Shown here: piece after piece, positions 8,306 to 17,704 of the stretch
How positions within the stretch are numbered: the first letter of the stretch is position 1
Layout: every line of letters begins with the position of its first letter
Assembly: GCF_011170125.1 (NCBI RefSeq)
Contig: NZ_BLLN01000005.1
Coordinates: 2,046,001-2,110,000, forward strand
DNA length: 64,000 nucleotides
Source: Streptomyces diastaticus subsp. diastaticus
GTDB lineage: Bacteria; Actinomycetota; Actinomycetes; Streptomycetales; Streptomycetaceae
Reading direction: 5' to 3'
Translations under genes and position numbers: made by a program
Notes under the pieces: generated by a model
What the model was told of the DNA's origin: nothing
The model's input: the letters and a program-made list of their open reading frames with translations, nothing else
Databases searched by the model: none

Positions 8306-9244
8306 ATGTCCGAGTCCCCACACACCTCGTCACCCGTGCCCGGGGCGGGAGCCGATTCCCCCCGGGGCGCGGACGGCGGGCCGGGCGACGGCGCGTGGTC
8401 CGTGGACGCCCCGCGCCGGATGTCGTTCGAGGGCCCCCTGACGGCACTGCGCGTCCGCGTGATCAACGGCGCGGTGAACGTCGTGGGCTCCCCCGACCTG
8501 GCCACCCACCTGGACGTCTCCGAACTGTCGGGCCGTCCGCTCACCGTGCGCCGCGAAGGCGGGACCCTGACCGTCGAGTACGAGGAGTTCAGCTGGCAGG
8601 GGCTGCGGCGCCTGATCGAGCGCGGCGAGCTCCCCGACCCGCGCGCCCTGGACCACCGCGCGGTGGTCTCCGTCGCCGTGCCCGACTCCGTCCGGCTGGA
8701 CGTCCGGGCGGTCGGCGCGGACACCGTCGTCTCCAACATCGCGGGCCCGGCCGACGTCAAGGCCGTCTCCGGCGAGACCACCCTGGTCGGCCTCTCCGGC
8801 ACGGTGCGGGCGGACACCGTCACCGGCCGCGTCGAGGCGCACTCCGTCACCGGCCCCCTCACCGTCGCCTCGGTCTCCGGCGACCTGACGGTGGTGGACG
8901 GCACCAGCCCCACCCTCCGCGCCGACTCGGTCAACGGCGACATGATCGTCGACGTCGACCGGACCGGCTCCCCCGCCGACATCGCGCTCTCCTCCGTCTC
9001 GGGTGAGATCGCCGTCCGCCTCCCCCACCCGGTGGACGCCCGCGTCGAGGCCAGCACCACCAGCGGCTCCCTCTCGCACGCCTTCGAGGAGCTCCGCGTC
9101 TCCGGCCAGTTCGGCATGAAGAAGATCACCGGCGAGCTGGGCGCGGGCAGCGGCCGCCTGAAGGCGAGCACCGTCTCCGGCTCGATCGCCCTCCTGCGGC
9201 GCCCCTCCTCCGACGCCGGACCGAACGACAAGAAGGTGCTCTGA
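8306..9244 (+). CDS. DUF4097-family beta-repeat protein
   Basis: This is a 312-aa protein with SD GAGGAGGT upstream of the ATG. After a Ser/Gly/Pro-rich 35-residue lead, repeated short beta motifs of the type VSGETTLVGLSG, VTGRVEAHSVTG and VSGDLTVVDG run through the rest. That is the beta-helix-like pattern of DUF4097 (putative adhesin) proteins. No signal peptide or membrane anchor is seen. The stop is 1 nt before the padR ATG, so both are co-translated. DUF4097 genes are commonly paired with a PadR regulator; molecular function unknown. Confidence 0.88.
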   Translation: MSESPHTSSPVPGAGADSPRGADGGPGDGAWSVDAPRRMSFEGPLTALRVRVINGAVNVVGSPDLATHLDVSELSGRPLTVRREGGTLTVEYEEFSWQGLRRLIERGELPDPRALDHRAVVSVAVPDSVRLDVRAVGADTVVSNIAGPADVKAVSGETTLVGLSGTVRADTVTGRVEAHSVTGPLTVASVSGDLTVVDGTSPTLRADSVNGDMIVDVDRTGSPADIALSSVSGEIAVRLPHPVDARVEASTTSGSLSHAFEELRVSGQFGMKKITGELGAGSGRLKASTVSGSIALLRRPSSDAGPNDKKVL

Positions 9245-9245
9245 C

Positions 9246-10325
9246 ATGCCCCCCGTTTTCGCCCACGGCCGCCTCCGCCTCTACCTGCTCAAGCTCCTCG
9301 ACGAGGCCCCCCGCCACGGTTACGAGGTGATCCGCCTTCTGGAGGAGCGTTTCCAGGGCCTCTACGCCCCCTCGGCCGGCACGGTCTACCCGCGCCTGGC
9401 CAAGCTGGAGGCCGAGGGCCTGGTCCGCCACACCACGGAGGGCGGACGCAAGGTCTACTCCATCACCGAGGCGGGCCGTGCCGAACTGGCCGACCGCCAG
9501 GGCGAGCTGGCCGACCTGGAGATCGAGATCCGCGACTCGGTGGCCGAGCTGGCGGCGGAGATCCGCGACGATGTCCGGGGAGCCGCGGGCGACCTCCGGC
9601 GCGAGATGCGCGCGGCCGCCTCGCGCAGCCGCGACGGCGCGGACGGCGGGTCCGGCACGGCGGCGGGCCCCGACGACACCGAGCGGGAGTCCTGGCGGCT
9701 GGCGAAGGAGGAGTTGCGCCGGGCAAAGCAGGAGTGGAAGGAGCAGGCCCGCCGCGCCAAGGACGAGAGCCGCCGCGCCCGCCAGGAGGCGGAGCGCGCC
9801 CGCGACCAGGCACGCGAGGCGCAGGCCAGGGCCCGCGAGCAGGCCGGCCAGGCCCAGGAGGAGATGCGCCGGATGGCCAGGCGTGTCCAGGACCAGGTCC
9901 AGGAGCACTTCACGCGCGGCGACTGGCCGACGGGCGTGCGTGAAGGGCTCTCCGAACTCGGCAAGGAGTTCGCCCGGTTCGGCTGGGGCGCCGAGAAGCA
10001 GGCCCCCGGCGAGCAGGAGCGCCCCACGCCACGCCCCGAGGAACCCGTCTTCGAGACTCCCGGCCCGGAGAGCGACGCCTTCTCCTACGCCCCGGACTGG
10101 TCCACCGAGCCGTCCTCCGGCGACCCGGCACGCGACCTGGACCGCCTCCTCGACCGCTTCCGCGACGACATCCGGGACGCCGCCCGCGACCACGGCGTGA
10201 CCGAACACCAACTCCGTGAGGCCCGCCGCCACCTCTCCGCGGCCGCCGCCCACATCGGCGTGACCCTCAGGGCCTCCGCCGCGGAGGAGAGCCGGGAGGA
10301 CGGGCGGGAACACGGACGGAACTGA
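9246..10325 (+). CDS. PadR-family transcriptional regulator with long charged tail
   Basis: This is a 359-aa protein. Residues 8-85 form a PadR winged helix (LLKLLDEAPRHGYEVI, then PRLAKLEAEGLV). PadR proteins are usually 110-200 aa. Here a long Arg/Glu/Ala-rich, probably coiled-coil region (about residues 150-220) and an acidic segment follow, ending in another helical part. It starts 1 nt after the DUF4097 stop. It likely autoregulates the operon through the palindrome at 8236-8245. The ligand is unknown. Confidence 0.9.
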   Translation: MPPVFAHGRLRLYLLKLLDEAPRHGYEVIRLLEERFQGLYAPSAGTVYPRLAKLEAEGLVRHTTEGGRKVYSITEAGRAELADRQGELADLEIEIRDSVAELAAEIRDDVRGAAGDLRREMRAAASRSRDGADGGSGTAAGPDDTERESWRLAKEELRRAKQEWKEQARRAKDESRRARQEAERARDQAREAQARAREQAGQAQEEMRRMARRVQDQVQEHFTRGDWPTGVREGLSELGKEFARFGWGAEKQAPGEQERPTPRPEEPVFETPGPESDAFSYAPDWSTEPSSGDPARDLDRLLDRFRDDIRDAARDHGVTEHQLREARRHLSAAAAHIGVTLRASAAEESREDGREHGRN

Positions 10326-11159
10326 CCGACCGGGCGAAGGGGCCTCGCGCGGCGGGCGGGCGCCGGGCGAGGTCGCGCGGTTCGTCCCGTCCGGTGCTGG
10401 AGGGGGGAGCCGGACCAGCGTGAGGTTCTCCTCGCCGAAGGGCGCGCCGGCGTCGGTGGGACGACAGCAGGGTGAGCTTCGGCGCGGCTGCCTGCCGTGA
10501 GGTCGTCGCTCACCGCGTGATCGAGGGTGCCGCAGGGGCCGGCTGCCCCCGCCCACCCGGGGCTCCCCGCGGCCGGAGGAGCGCCGAGCGCGACCTGGCG
10601 GCTCTCCGGCCGAGACGCGCCCGGCTCGGGCACCGCCGTCTGGTCCGCGCGCGGACGATGACCGTTCCGCCCGAGAAAGGGAGGGGCGCGTTCCGGCGTG
10701 CCCCTGAGCACCGAGGCCAGATCGTTCGGGCGCTGCTCACCGCCCCCGACGCCACCATCCGCGCCCGGCTGCCCGGCTGCGCGACCCCGGCTGCCCGGCT
10801 GCCCGGCTGGGAACGCGGCTCGGAGCCGGAGGCCAGGAGTTGAAGGACGGCACCCGCGAGGTCCGGCTTCTTGGGGAGCGGGCACCGCGGACACGCTGCG
10901 CGTGCGACCGGCGGTCGCGCCGTGGCGGGCACCGGGCGCACGGTGGCTCCGCGGTCTGCCGCGGCTGACCCGCGTCTTCGGCCGGGCCCTGCGCCGTGCC
11001 GCGCACGGTGAACGGCCGCGGGCCGACGACGGGTGTCCGGCCCGGCCAGGCGGCCAGTACGAATGCTCCCTCGCTGCTCTCAGCCTGTCCCGCCCCGGAG
11101 AGGCCCGGTTCACGGGGGTCCGCCCGTCAGTCGCCTCCCGGCCGGGTGGGGCGGTACGG
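10326..11159. other. 834-bp region without a convincing gene
   Basis: All open frames here have skewed Arg/Pro/Ser composition and no SD with a plausible start. A short run of CCCGGCTG-type repeats lies near 10767-10810. It is a possible decayed gene region between two convergently oriented operons. Confidence 0.6.
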
Positions 11160-11804
11160 CTATCCCTCCCGCGGGAGCTCCGCCGTCTCGTCCGTGGCCA
11201 GCCGGGCATGACGTTCGACGTCGTAGCGCCGGTCGCCGTAGCGGAGGCGGGCTCGTTCCAGGCCCTCCACGGTGAAGCCGGCGCGGCGGGCGACGGCGCA
11301 GGAGGCGGGGTTGTCGGTGCGGTGGCCGAGTTCGAGACGGAAGAGGCCCAGTTCGGTGAAGGCCCAGTCGGCGAGGGCGCGCAGGCCGGTCGTGGCGACG
11401 CCCCGGCCGCGTGCGGAGGCCAGCGTCCAGTAGGAGATCCACCCTGTCTGGTGGACGGGGTCGACGGCGCCGACGGTGACGTTGCCGAGCAGGCGGCCGG
11501 GGTCCGCGTCCCCCGGGCCCGGCCGGCCCGGTCCGAGTACCGCGAAGGAGAACTCCCGCCCGGCCTCCCGGGCGGTGCGGCGGTCGGTGATCCAGCCGGC
11601 GGCCTCGGCGAGGGTGGTGACGGGGCGGCCGCTCTGCCGGGCCATCTCCGCCGTGGCGAAGGCGCCCAGCACGGTGGGGGCGTCGGACGGTTCCCAGTAC
11701 CGCAGTCGTACGCCGCGGGCCTGCGGCAGGGTGGCCGGGCCGCCCCCGGTGGTCTTCGGGTCCGGCGGCGGTGTGCTCGGCCCTGCCGCCCTCGCCCGGC
11801 TCAT
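11160..11804 (-). CDS. GNAT N-acetyltransferase (RimJ/RimL-like)
   Basis: This is a 214-aa protein. After a variable 28-residue lead the GNAT fold starts at VRLRYWEPSD. The acetyl-CoA-binding region is WTLASARGRGVATTGLRAL, with the typical R/Q-x-x-G-x-G/A pattern. The NPASCAVARRAGF segment is the usual GNAT motif B. The start ATG overlaps the stop of the dehydrogenase gene (ATGA), so the two form an operon. The substrate is unknown; RimJ/RimL-like members acetylate N-termini or small amines. Confidence 0.9.
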   Translation of the reverse strand: MSRARAAGPSTPPPDPKTTGGGPATLPQARGVRLRYWEPSDAPTVLGAFATAEMARQSGRPVTTLAEAAGWITDRRTAREAGREFSFAVLGPGRPGPGDADPGRLLGNVTVGAVDPVHQTGWISYWTLASARGRGVATTGLRALADWAFTELGLFRLELGHRTDNPASCAVARRAGFTVEGLERARLRYGDRRYDVERHARLATDETAELPREG

Positions 11805-12766
11805 TCCGTGCTGAGGACGATCTTGCCGAACTGGTCGCCCGCGGCGAGCCGGGTGAAGGCGTCGCGGGCCCGGTCCAGCGGCAGGACCTGGTCGATGACC
11901 GGGCGCACGCCGGTGGTGGCGCAGAAGCTGAGCAGGTCCTCCAGTTCGTCCTTGGAGCCCATGGTGGAGCCCACCACCTTCAGCTCCAGGAAGAAGATGC
12001 GGGTCAGTTCGGCGTGCGAGGGCCGGTCCCCGCTGGTGGCGCCGCTGATGACGAGGGAGCCGCCGGGCCGGAGCGACTTGACCGAGTGCGACCAGGTGGC
12101 GGCGCCGACCGTCTCGATGACGGCGTCGACCTTGTGCGGCAGGCGGGCACCCGGCTCATAGGCCTCGACCGCGCCCAGTTCCACGGCCCGCCTGCGCTTC
12201 GCCTCGTCGCGGCTGACCGCGTGGACGCGCAGGCCCGCGGCGCTGCCGAGGACGATGGCGGCGGTGGCGACGCCGCCGCCGGCGCCCTGCACGAGGACGG
12301 AGTCGCCCGGGCGCACCCCGGCGTTGGTGAAGAGCATCCGGTAGGCGGTCAGCCAGGCGGTGGGGAGGCAGGCGGCCTCGGCGAAGGAGAGTTCCCTGGG
12401 TTTGGGCAGGACGTTCCAGGTGGGGACGGTGACCTGTTCGGCGAAGGTGCCCTGGTACTTCTCGGTGAGGATCGAGCGCTGCTCGCGCGGGCCGACGCCG
12501 TGGCCGCTCTGGCCGATGACCGAGTGGAGGACGACCTCGTTGCCGTCCTCGTCGACACCGGCGGCGTCGCAGCCGAGGATCATCGGCAGCTTGTCCTCGG
12601 CGAGGCCCACGCCGCGCAGCGACCAGAGGTCGTGGTGGTTGAGCGAGGCTGCCTTGACCTGGACCGTCGTCCAGCCCGGGCGGGCCGTGGGGGCGGGGCG
12701 CTCGCCCAACTCAAGGCCGTCGAGGGGCTGGTCGCGGTCGATGCGGGCGGCGTAGGCGGCGAACAT
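11801..12766 (-). CDS. zinc-binding MDR-family dehydrogenase / quinone oxidoreductase
   Basis: This is a 321-aa medium-chain dehydrogenase. The catalytic domain starts with VQVKAASLNHHDLWSLRG and LGCDAAG. The Rossmann region has VLVQGAGGGVATAAI at about residues 158-172, and the end HxLP-like region is VLPLDRARDAF. The four structural-zinc cysteines are not visible, so it may be of the quinone-oxidoreductase type. It is upstream of, and overlaps by 4 bp, the GNAT gene. The substrate cannot be told from sequence. Confidence 0.9.
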   Translation of the reverse strand: MFAAYAARIDRDQPLDGLELGERPAPTARPGWTTVQVKAASLNHHDLWSLRGVGLAEDKLPMILGCDAAGVDEDGNEVVLHSVIGQSGHGVGPREQRSILTEKYQGTFAEQVTVPTWNVLPKPRELSFAEAACLPTAWLTAYRMLFTNAGVRPGDSVLVQGAGGGVATAAIVLGSAAGLRVHAVSRDEAKRRRAVELGAVEAYEPGARLPHKVDAVIETVGAATWSHSVKSLRPGGSLVISGATSGDRPSHAELTRIFFLELKVVGSTMGSKDELEDLLSFCATTGVRPVIDQVLPLDRARDAFTRLAAGDQFGKIVLSTE

Positions 12767-12991
12767 GCCCCGACCTTAGGGCGGGCCGCCCTGCGACGGA
12801 ACCACCACGCGGTGTGACCCGCCGCTCATCGGCGTCCGAGGCGCCGGGGACGCGGGCGCCGGGGCGGGGCGGGCCTGAGCCCCGGGCCGCCGGCATCGTC
12901 GCCATCGGCCCGGCGGCCTCGCCATGCGCGGGGACTCCCTCGGACTGCGGGGTAGGTGGGTGGCCCCTGTCGCTGGTGGCCTCGATCGCCG

Positions 12992-13047
12992 GCCGGCCTG
13001 TCACGCGGGCCCGGGTCGCACGAGAGCGGCCGGCGTGACAGGCCGGC
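12992..13047. repeat. perfect 15-bp inverted repeat, 26-nt loop
   Basis: GCCGGCCTGTCACGC at 12992-13006 pairs exactly with its complement at 13033-13047. It lies just beyond the malic enzyme terminator, upstream of the dehydrogenase operon. It could be a second terminator or a protein-binding site. Confidence 0.75.
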
Positions 13048-13064
13048 TCCACCGCGCCGCACGG

Positions 13065-13113
13065 CACAGCCCCGGCCCGGAGTGTCCTGGCGGACACCCC
13101 GGCCGGGGCTGTG
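13065..13113 (-). terminator. hairpin terminator of the malic enzyme gene
   Basis: Thirteen bases CACAGCCCCGGCC (13065-13077) pair with GGCCGGGGCTGTG (13101-13113). An inner GTGTCC/GGACAC stem closes a TGGC loop. No U-run is present, as is usual in Streptomyces. Confidence 0.75.
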
Positions 13114-13164
13114 GCGGCCCCCGTTCCGGCGCGGTGCTCGGCGTCGGAACGGCGGGGAGGCGGG

Positions 13165-14388
13165 TCAGCGGCGGGCCACTCCGGCCGCGCGGGCGGCTTC
13201 GGCGACGGCGGCGGTGACGGCGGGGGCCACGCGCTCGTCGAAGGGCGAGGGGATGACGTAGTCGGCGGAGAGCTCGTCACCGACCACTCCGGCCAGTGCC
13301 TCGGCCGCGGCGATCTTCATCGACTCGGTGATGCGGGAGGCCCGCACCTGGAGGGCGCCGGCGAAGATCCCCGGGAAGGCGAGGACGTTGTTGATCTGGT
13401 TGGGGAAGTCGCTGCGCCCGGTGGCGACGACCGCCGCGTACTTGTGGGCGATGTCGGGGTGGACCTCGGGGTTCGGGTTGGCCATCGCGAAGACGAAGGC
13501 GCCCGGCGCCATCGAGGCGACCGCGGGCTCGGGGACCGTACCGCCGGAGACACCGATGAAGACGTCGGCCCCGTCGAGGGCGTGGTCGAGGGAACCGACG
13601 AGTCCGGCGCGGTTGGTGATCTCGGCGAGTTCACGCTTGACCTCGGTGAGGTCCTCGCGGTCCCGGCTGACGATGCCCTTGCGGTCGGTGACGGTGACGT
13701 CGCCGACCCCGGCCTCCAGGAGGAACTTGGCGATGGCCGCCCCGGCGGCACCGGCTCCGGAGATGACAGCACGCAGGTCGCCCAGCTCGCGGCCGGTGAG
13801 CTTGGCGGCGTTGCGCAGGGCGGCGAGGGTGACGACGGCCGTGCCGTGCTGGTCGTCGTGGAAGACGGGGATGTCGAGCCGCTCCTGGAGCTTGCGCTCG
13901 ATCTCGAAGCAGCGGGGCGCCGAGATGTCCTCCAGGTTGACGCCGCCGAAGGACGGGGCGAGCCGCACCACGGTGTCGACGATCTCGTCCGCGTCGGTGG
14001 TGGCGAGCGCGATCGGGACGGCGTCGACCCCGCCGAACTGCTTGAAGAGGATGGCCTTGCCCTCCATCACGGGGAGGGATGCCTCCGGCCCGATGTCGCC
14101 GAGGCCGAGCACCGCGGTGCCGTCCGTGACGACCGCGACGACCTGCGACTTCCAGGTGTAGTCGTGGACGAGTTCGGGCTGCTCGGCGATGGCGCTGCAC
14201 ACCTTGGCGACGCCGGGCGTGTAGGCGAGGGACAGGTCGTCCCGGTCCCGGACCGGGACGGTCGCCTGGACGGCCATCTTGCCGCCGCGATGCAGCGCGA
14301 AGGCCGGGTCGAACGAGTCGAGGGGAGAGTTCTCCCCGTCCGGTTCCGGCGCGCTGTCGCTGCGAGGATTGACGATCTCCGCTGCCAC
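13165..14388 (-). CDS. NAD(P)-dependent malic enzyme
   Basis: This is a 407-aa protein from a GTG at 14388 with SD AAGGGG. It decarboxylates malate to pyruvate, linking the TCA cycle to acetyl-CoA/NADPH supply. The malic N-terminal domain shows LSLAYTPGVAKVC, the TDGTAVLGLGDIGP motif and FHDDQHGTA with metal-binding Asp residues. The NAD-binding domain has SGAGAAGAAIAKFL near residue 210, then FAMANPNPEV and FPNQINNVLAFPG. About 400 aa is the usual length of the short bacterial form. It is monocistronic with a strong terminator. NAD versus NADP preference is not clear from sequence. Confidence 0.95.
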   Translation of the reverse strand: MAAEIVNPRSDSAPEPDGENSPLDSFDPAFALHRGGKMAVQATVPVRDRDDLSLAYTPGVAKVCSAIAEQPELVHDYTWKSQVVAVVTDGTAVLGLGDIGPEASLPVMEGKAILFKQFGGVDAVPIALATTDADEIVDTVVRLAPSFGGVNLEDISAPRCFEIERKLQERLDIPVFHDDQHGTAVVTLAALRNAAKLTGRELGDLRAVISGAGAAGAAIAKFLLEAGVGDVTVTDRKGIVSRDREDLTEVKRELAEITNRAGLVGSLDHALDGADVFIGVSGGTVPEPAVASMAPGAFVFAMANPNPEVHPDIAHKYAAVVATGRSDFPNQINNVLAFPGIFAGALQVRASRITESMKIAAAEALAGVVGDELSADYVIPSPFDERVAPAVTAAVAEAARAAGVARR

Positions 14389-14920
14389 GTTGGTGACCCC
14401 TTAAGTCATGGGCGTTCGAGGGTTGGCCACCCCCGGGATGGGGGGTGGGCGGGCACCGCGTGCGTTCCGTGACCGGGCGGATGGGCCCGCCTCCACACGG
14501 GGGAGGTCGCACGCGCGGACGCGCCGCACACGCGTCCTGAGCCCCGGATGAGGGGTGTAACCGTCTTTTCTACCTGATCGCGGTGGCGCGTGCCGAGCCG
14601 AATCGGCCACACCGTCCGCTCACATGTCCGACTTCACGGGAACCTCCCCCGACGCCACTTCTCTGTCCCACATGGCGAGATGCGCGGTATGCGCGTGAGC
14701 AAGGTAACGACCCGGGCAGGCATGACGGATGCCCGGGGAACACAGGGCTGTTGGGGCAGCGGGTGGACCCGTTATCCGATTTTGACATGGGCGGCACCTC
14801 GCTCCCCTCGGTCCGAATGGCAAGATGCCACCCATCGCACGAGGTCGCGACACCCGAAGGTGTGTGCCAACGACCCGTCGGCCACCCTCGCCATCCGCTC
14901 ACCTGTCGGAGGAATCCCTC
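14389..14920. other. 532-bp divergent promoter region (malic enzyme / amino-acid ABC operon)
   Basis: No gene is supported. A CCCGGGCA/TGCCCGGG hairpin (14711-14737) lies 190 bp upstream of the transporter operon and may be in its leader. TTTTGACATG at 14780-14789 could be a -35 element for the plus strand. I recognise no riboswitch. Confidence 0.5.
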
Positions 14921-15874
14921 ATGACCGCCAGCATCACGCGTCGCCCCCGGCCCCTTCGCTCCCGTCTCGCCGCGGCCGGCGCGATCACGGCCGTGGGCGC
15001 CCTCCTGCTCACCGGCTGCGGCGACCAGACCGCGGGCGCCGAGGACTCCGGCGAGAAGAAGGAGACGGCCGCCCCGCTCGCCGGCAAGCTCCCGAAGAAG
15101 TACCAGGACAGCGGCGTCGTCAAGGTCGGCTCGGACATCGCGTACCCGCCGGTGGAGTTCAAGGACAAGGACGGCAGGACCGTCGGTCTGGACGTGGACC
15201 TCGCCGCCGCGCTCGGGGAGCAGCTCGGAGTGGAGCTGAAGTTCGAGAACGGCACCTTCGACACACTCCTCGGCGGCCTGCGCTCCAAGCGGTACGACAT
15301 CGCGATGTCGGCGATGACCGACACCAAGGCGCGCCAGGAGGGCCTGGACTCCGAGACCGGGAAGAAGGTCGGCCAGGGCGTCGACTTCGTCGACTACTTC
15401 ACCGCCGGCGTCTCCGTCTACACCAACAAGGGCAAGGACCAGGGCATCAAGACCTGGCAGGACCTCTGCGGCAAGAAGATCGTCGTCCAGCGCGGCACCG
15501 TCTCGCACGACCTGGCCAAGGCCGAGTCGAAGAAGTGCGAGAAGGGCGAGATCAAGATGGAGACCTTCGACAACGACCAGCAGGCCCAGACGCGGCTGCG
15601 CTCGGGCGGCGCCGACGCCGGTTCCTCCGACTTCCCGGTCGCCGCGTACGCGGTGAAGACCTCGGGCGGCGGCGACCACTTCGAGCTGGTCGGCGAGCAG
15701 GTCGAGGCGGCGCCGTACGGCATCGCCATCTCCAAGTCCAACCCGGAGCTGCGGGACGCGATCAAGGCGGCGCTGGACGCGATCATCGAGAACGGCGAGT
15801 ACCAGAAGATCGTCGAGAAGTGGGGCGTCGAGGACGGCGCGGTCACCGAGGCGGTCGTCAACGGCGGCAAGTGA
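14921..15874 (+). CDS. polar amino-acid ABC transporter, substrate-binding lipoprotein
   Basis: This is a 317-aa protein from an ATG at 14921 with SD GGAGGAA. It has a twin-arginine-rich N-terminus, a hydrophobic segment and lipobox LLTG-C with the lipidated Cys33. The mature part is a family-3 solute-binding protein: VGSDIAYPPVEFKDKDG, LDVDLAAALGEQLG and a C-terminal hinge. It heads a binding protein-permease-ATPase operon. Family 3 binds polar amino acids (Glu, Gln, Arg or His); the exact ligand is not evident. Confidence 0.93.
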   Translation: MTASITRRPRPLRSRLAAAGAITAVGALLLTGCGDQTAGAEDSGEKKETAAPLAGKLPKKYQDSGVVKVGSDIAYPPVEFKDKDGRTVGLDVDLAAALGEQLGVELKFENGTFDTLLGGLRSKRYDIAMSAMTDTKARQEGLDSETGKKVGQGVDFVDYFTAGVSVYTNKGKDQGIKTWQDLCGKKIVVQRGTVSHDLAKAESKKCEKGEIKMETFDNDQQAQTRLRSGGADAGSSDFPVAAYAVKTSGGGDHFELVGEQVEAAPYGIAISKSNPELRDAIKAALDAIIENGEYQKIVEKWGVEDGAVTEAVVNGGK

Positions 15875-15904
15875 CCCCTCCGGCGTCGCTGAAAGGCAAC
15901 ACCT

Positions 15905-16852
15905 GTGTCTGCTGACATCCACAAGAAGGACCCGGAGGCCACCCCTCCCGGTCCGGCCCCCACCCAGGCGGCTCCCATCAAGGCCGTCCCGGTCCGCCAC
16001 TACGGCCGCTACGTCTCGGCGCTGATCGCGCTCGCGGCGCTCGGCTCGGTCGTGTACGCGTTCTCCGAGGGCGACATCAACTGGGCCTTCATCCCGGACT
16101 ACTTCTTCAACGACCGCATTCTCAGCGGTGTCCGCGAGACGCTGGTCCTGACCTTCCTCTCGATGGTCATCGGCGTGGCCGGCGGTGTGCTGCTGGCGGT
16201 GATGCGGCTGTCGAAGAACCCGGTGGTCTCCTCCATCGCCTGGTTCTACATCTGGTTCTTCCGGGGCACCCCGGTCCTGGTGCAGCTCTTCGTCTGGTTC
16301 AACCTCGGCTTCGTCTTCGAGTACGTGAACCTCGGCCCGTTCTACAAGGACGAGTGGTCGGACTTCATGACGCCGTTCCTGACGGCGTTGCTCGGCCTCG
16401 GCCTCAACGAGGCCGCGTACATGGCGGAGATCTGCCGGGCCGGTCTGCTCTCGGTCGACGAGGGCCAGACCGAGGCGGCCCACGCGCTCGGCATGAGCCA
16501 GGGCAAGACGCTGCGCCGCATCGTGCTGCCGCAGGCGATGCGCGTGATCGTGCCGCCCACCGGCAACGAGGTCATCAACATGCTGAAGACGACCTCCCTG
16601 GTGGCGGCCGTCCAGTACTACGAGTTGTTCAAACACGCGCAGGACATCGGCATGACCTCCGGCGCCACCGTCGAGGCGCTCTTCCTGGCCGCCACCTGGT
16701 ACCTGATCCTCACCTCGGTCCTCAGCGTCGGCCAGTACTACGTCGAGCGGTACTACGCCCGAGGCTCGCTGCGGCAGCTGCCGCAGACCCCCTGGCAGAA
16801 GGTGCGCGCGCACCTGACCTCGCTCTCCAGCCGCTCGGAGGTGACCCGATGA
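15905..16852 (+). CDS. amino-acid ABC transporter permease (HisM/GlnP type)
   Basis: This is a 315-aa protein from a GTG at 15905. The N-terminal 35 residues are a cytoplasmic Pro/Ala stretch. Several membrane helices follow, including [20 protein letters not shown]. The EAA loop is [20 protein letters not shown], which contacts the ATPase. It starts 30 bp after the binding-protein gene, and its stop overlaps the ATPase start. A single permease gene suggests a homodimeric channel. Confidence 0.94.
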   Translation: MSADIHKKDPEATPPGPAPTQAAPIKAVPVRHYGRYVSALIALAALGSVVYAFSEGDINWAFIPDYFFNDRILSGVRETLVLTFLSMVIGVAGGVLLAVMRLSKNPVVSSIAWFYIWFFRGTPVLVQLFVWFNLGFVFEYVNLGPFYKDEWSDFMTPFLTALLGLGLNEAAYMAEICRAGLLSVDEGQTEAAHALGMSQGKTLRRIVLPQAMRVIVPPTGNEVINMLKTTSLVAAVQYYELFKHAQDIGMTSGATVEALFLAATWYLILTSVLSVGQYYVERYYARGSLRQLPQTPWQKVRAHLTSLSSRSEVTR

Positions 16853-17610
16853 CCGCCATGGTGAAGGCCGAGGGCGTCCACAAGTCCTTCGGCCAGGTCG
16901 AGGTGCTCAAGGGCATCGACCTGGAGGTGGCCACCGGCGAGGTGTTCTGCCTCATCGGCCCCTCCGGCTCGGGGAAGTCGACCTTCCTGCGCTGCATCAA
17001 CCACCTCGAGAAGATCAACGCCGGACGGCTCTACGTCGACGGCGACCTGGTCGGCTACCGGCAGAAGGGCGACAGGCTCTACGAGCTGAAGGACGCCGAG
17101 GTCGCCCTGAAGCGCCGGGACATCGGCATGGTCTTCCAGCGCTTCAACCTCTTCCCGCACAAGACGGCGCTGGAGAACGTGATGGAGGCGCCGGTCCAGG
17201 TCCGGGGCGTCGCCAAGGCGGCGGCCCGGGAGCGGGCCGGGCAGCTCCTGGAGCGGGTGGGCCTCTCCGACAAGGCGGGCAACTACCCCTCGCAGCTCTC
17301 CGGCGGCCAGCAGCAGCGCGTGGCGATCGCCCGCGCGCTGGCGATGGACCCGAAGCTGATGCTCTTCGACGAGCCGACCTCGGCACTCGACCCGGAGCTG
17401 GTCGGTGAGGTGCTGGACGTGATGCGCCAGCTCGCCGAGGAGGGCATGACGATGATCGTCGTCACCCACGAGATGGGCTTCGCCCGGGAGGTCGGCGACT
17501 CGCTGGTCTTCATGGACGGCGGCGTGGTCGTGGAGGCGGGCGATCCCCGCGAGGTGCTGACCGACCCGCGGCACGAGCGGACGCAGTCGTTCCTCTCGAA
17601 GGTGCTCTGA
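16849..17610 (+). CDS. amino-acid ABC transporter ATP-binding protein
   Basis: This is a 253-aa protein starting at the ATG of an ATGA overlap with the permease; SD GGAGGTGA. Walker A is GPSGSGKST (about residues 38-46), the Q-loop FQRFNLFPH, the signature LSGGQQQR, Walker [13 protein letters not shown] and the switch HEMGFA. It has the length and motifs of GlnQ/HisP-type ATPases of polar amino-acid importers. It is the last gene of the operon, followed by a strong hairpin. Confidence 0.95.
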   Translation: MTAMVKAEGVHKSFGQVEVLKGIDLEVATGEVFCLIGPSGSGKSTFLRCINHLEKINAGRLYVDGDLVGYRQKGDRLYELKDAEVALKRRDIGMVFQRFNLFPHKTALENVMEAPVQVRGVAKAAARERAGQLLERVGLSDKAGNYPSQLSGGQQQRVAIARALAMDPKLMLFDEPTSALDPELVGEVLDVMRQLAEEGMTMIVVTHEMGFAREVGDSLVFMDGGVVVEAGDPREVLTDPRHERTQSFLSKVL

Positions 17611-17642
17611 GCCCGGCGAGGCCGTCAGGCCCGGCACGCGTA

Positions 17643-17680
17643 CGGGGGCGGTACGGAATCGTGGTTCCGTACCGCCCCCG
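17643..17680. terminator. 16-bp perfect stem terminator, bidirectional
   Basis: CGGGGGCGGTACGGAA (17643-17658) pairs with its complement (17665-17680) around the loop TCGTGG. It sits between the ABC operon and the convergent methyltransferase gene. Confidence 0.9.
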
Positions 17681-17704
17681 CGGCGTCGCGCACCGGCTCC
17701 CCGG

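Larger units (their letters stand above)
12767..13164. other. 398-bp intergenic region with two long hairpins
   Basis: No gene is supported here. It holds the promoter side of the dehydrogenase operon, a 15-bp inverted repeat and the terminator of the malic enzyme gene, listed separately. Confidence 0.7.

Noticed and set aside
10472..10843. Small plus-strand gene in the 10.3-11.2 kb gap
   Set aside because: No convincing SD, atypical Arg/Pro/Ala composition, and no recognised motif.
14700..14760. Riboswitch in the amino-acid ABC leader
   Set aside because: Only one simple hairpin; no match to glycine, glutamine or ydaO core motifs that I can recognise.
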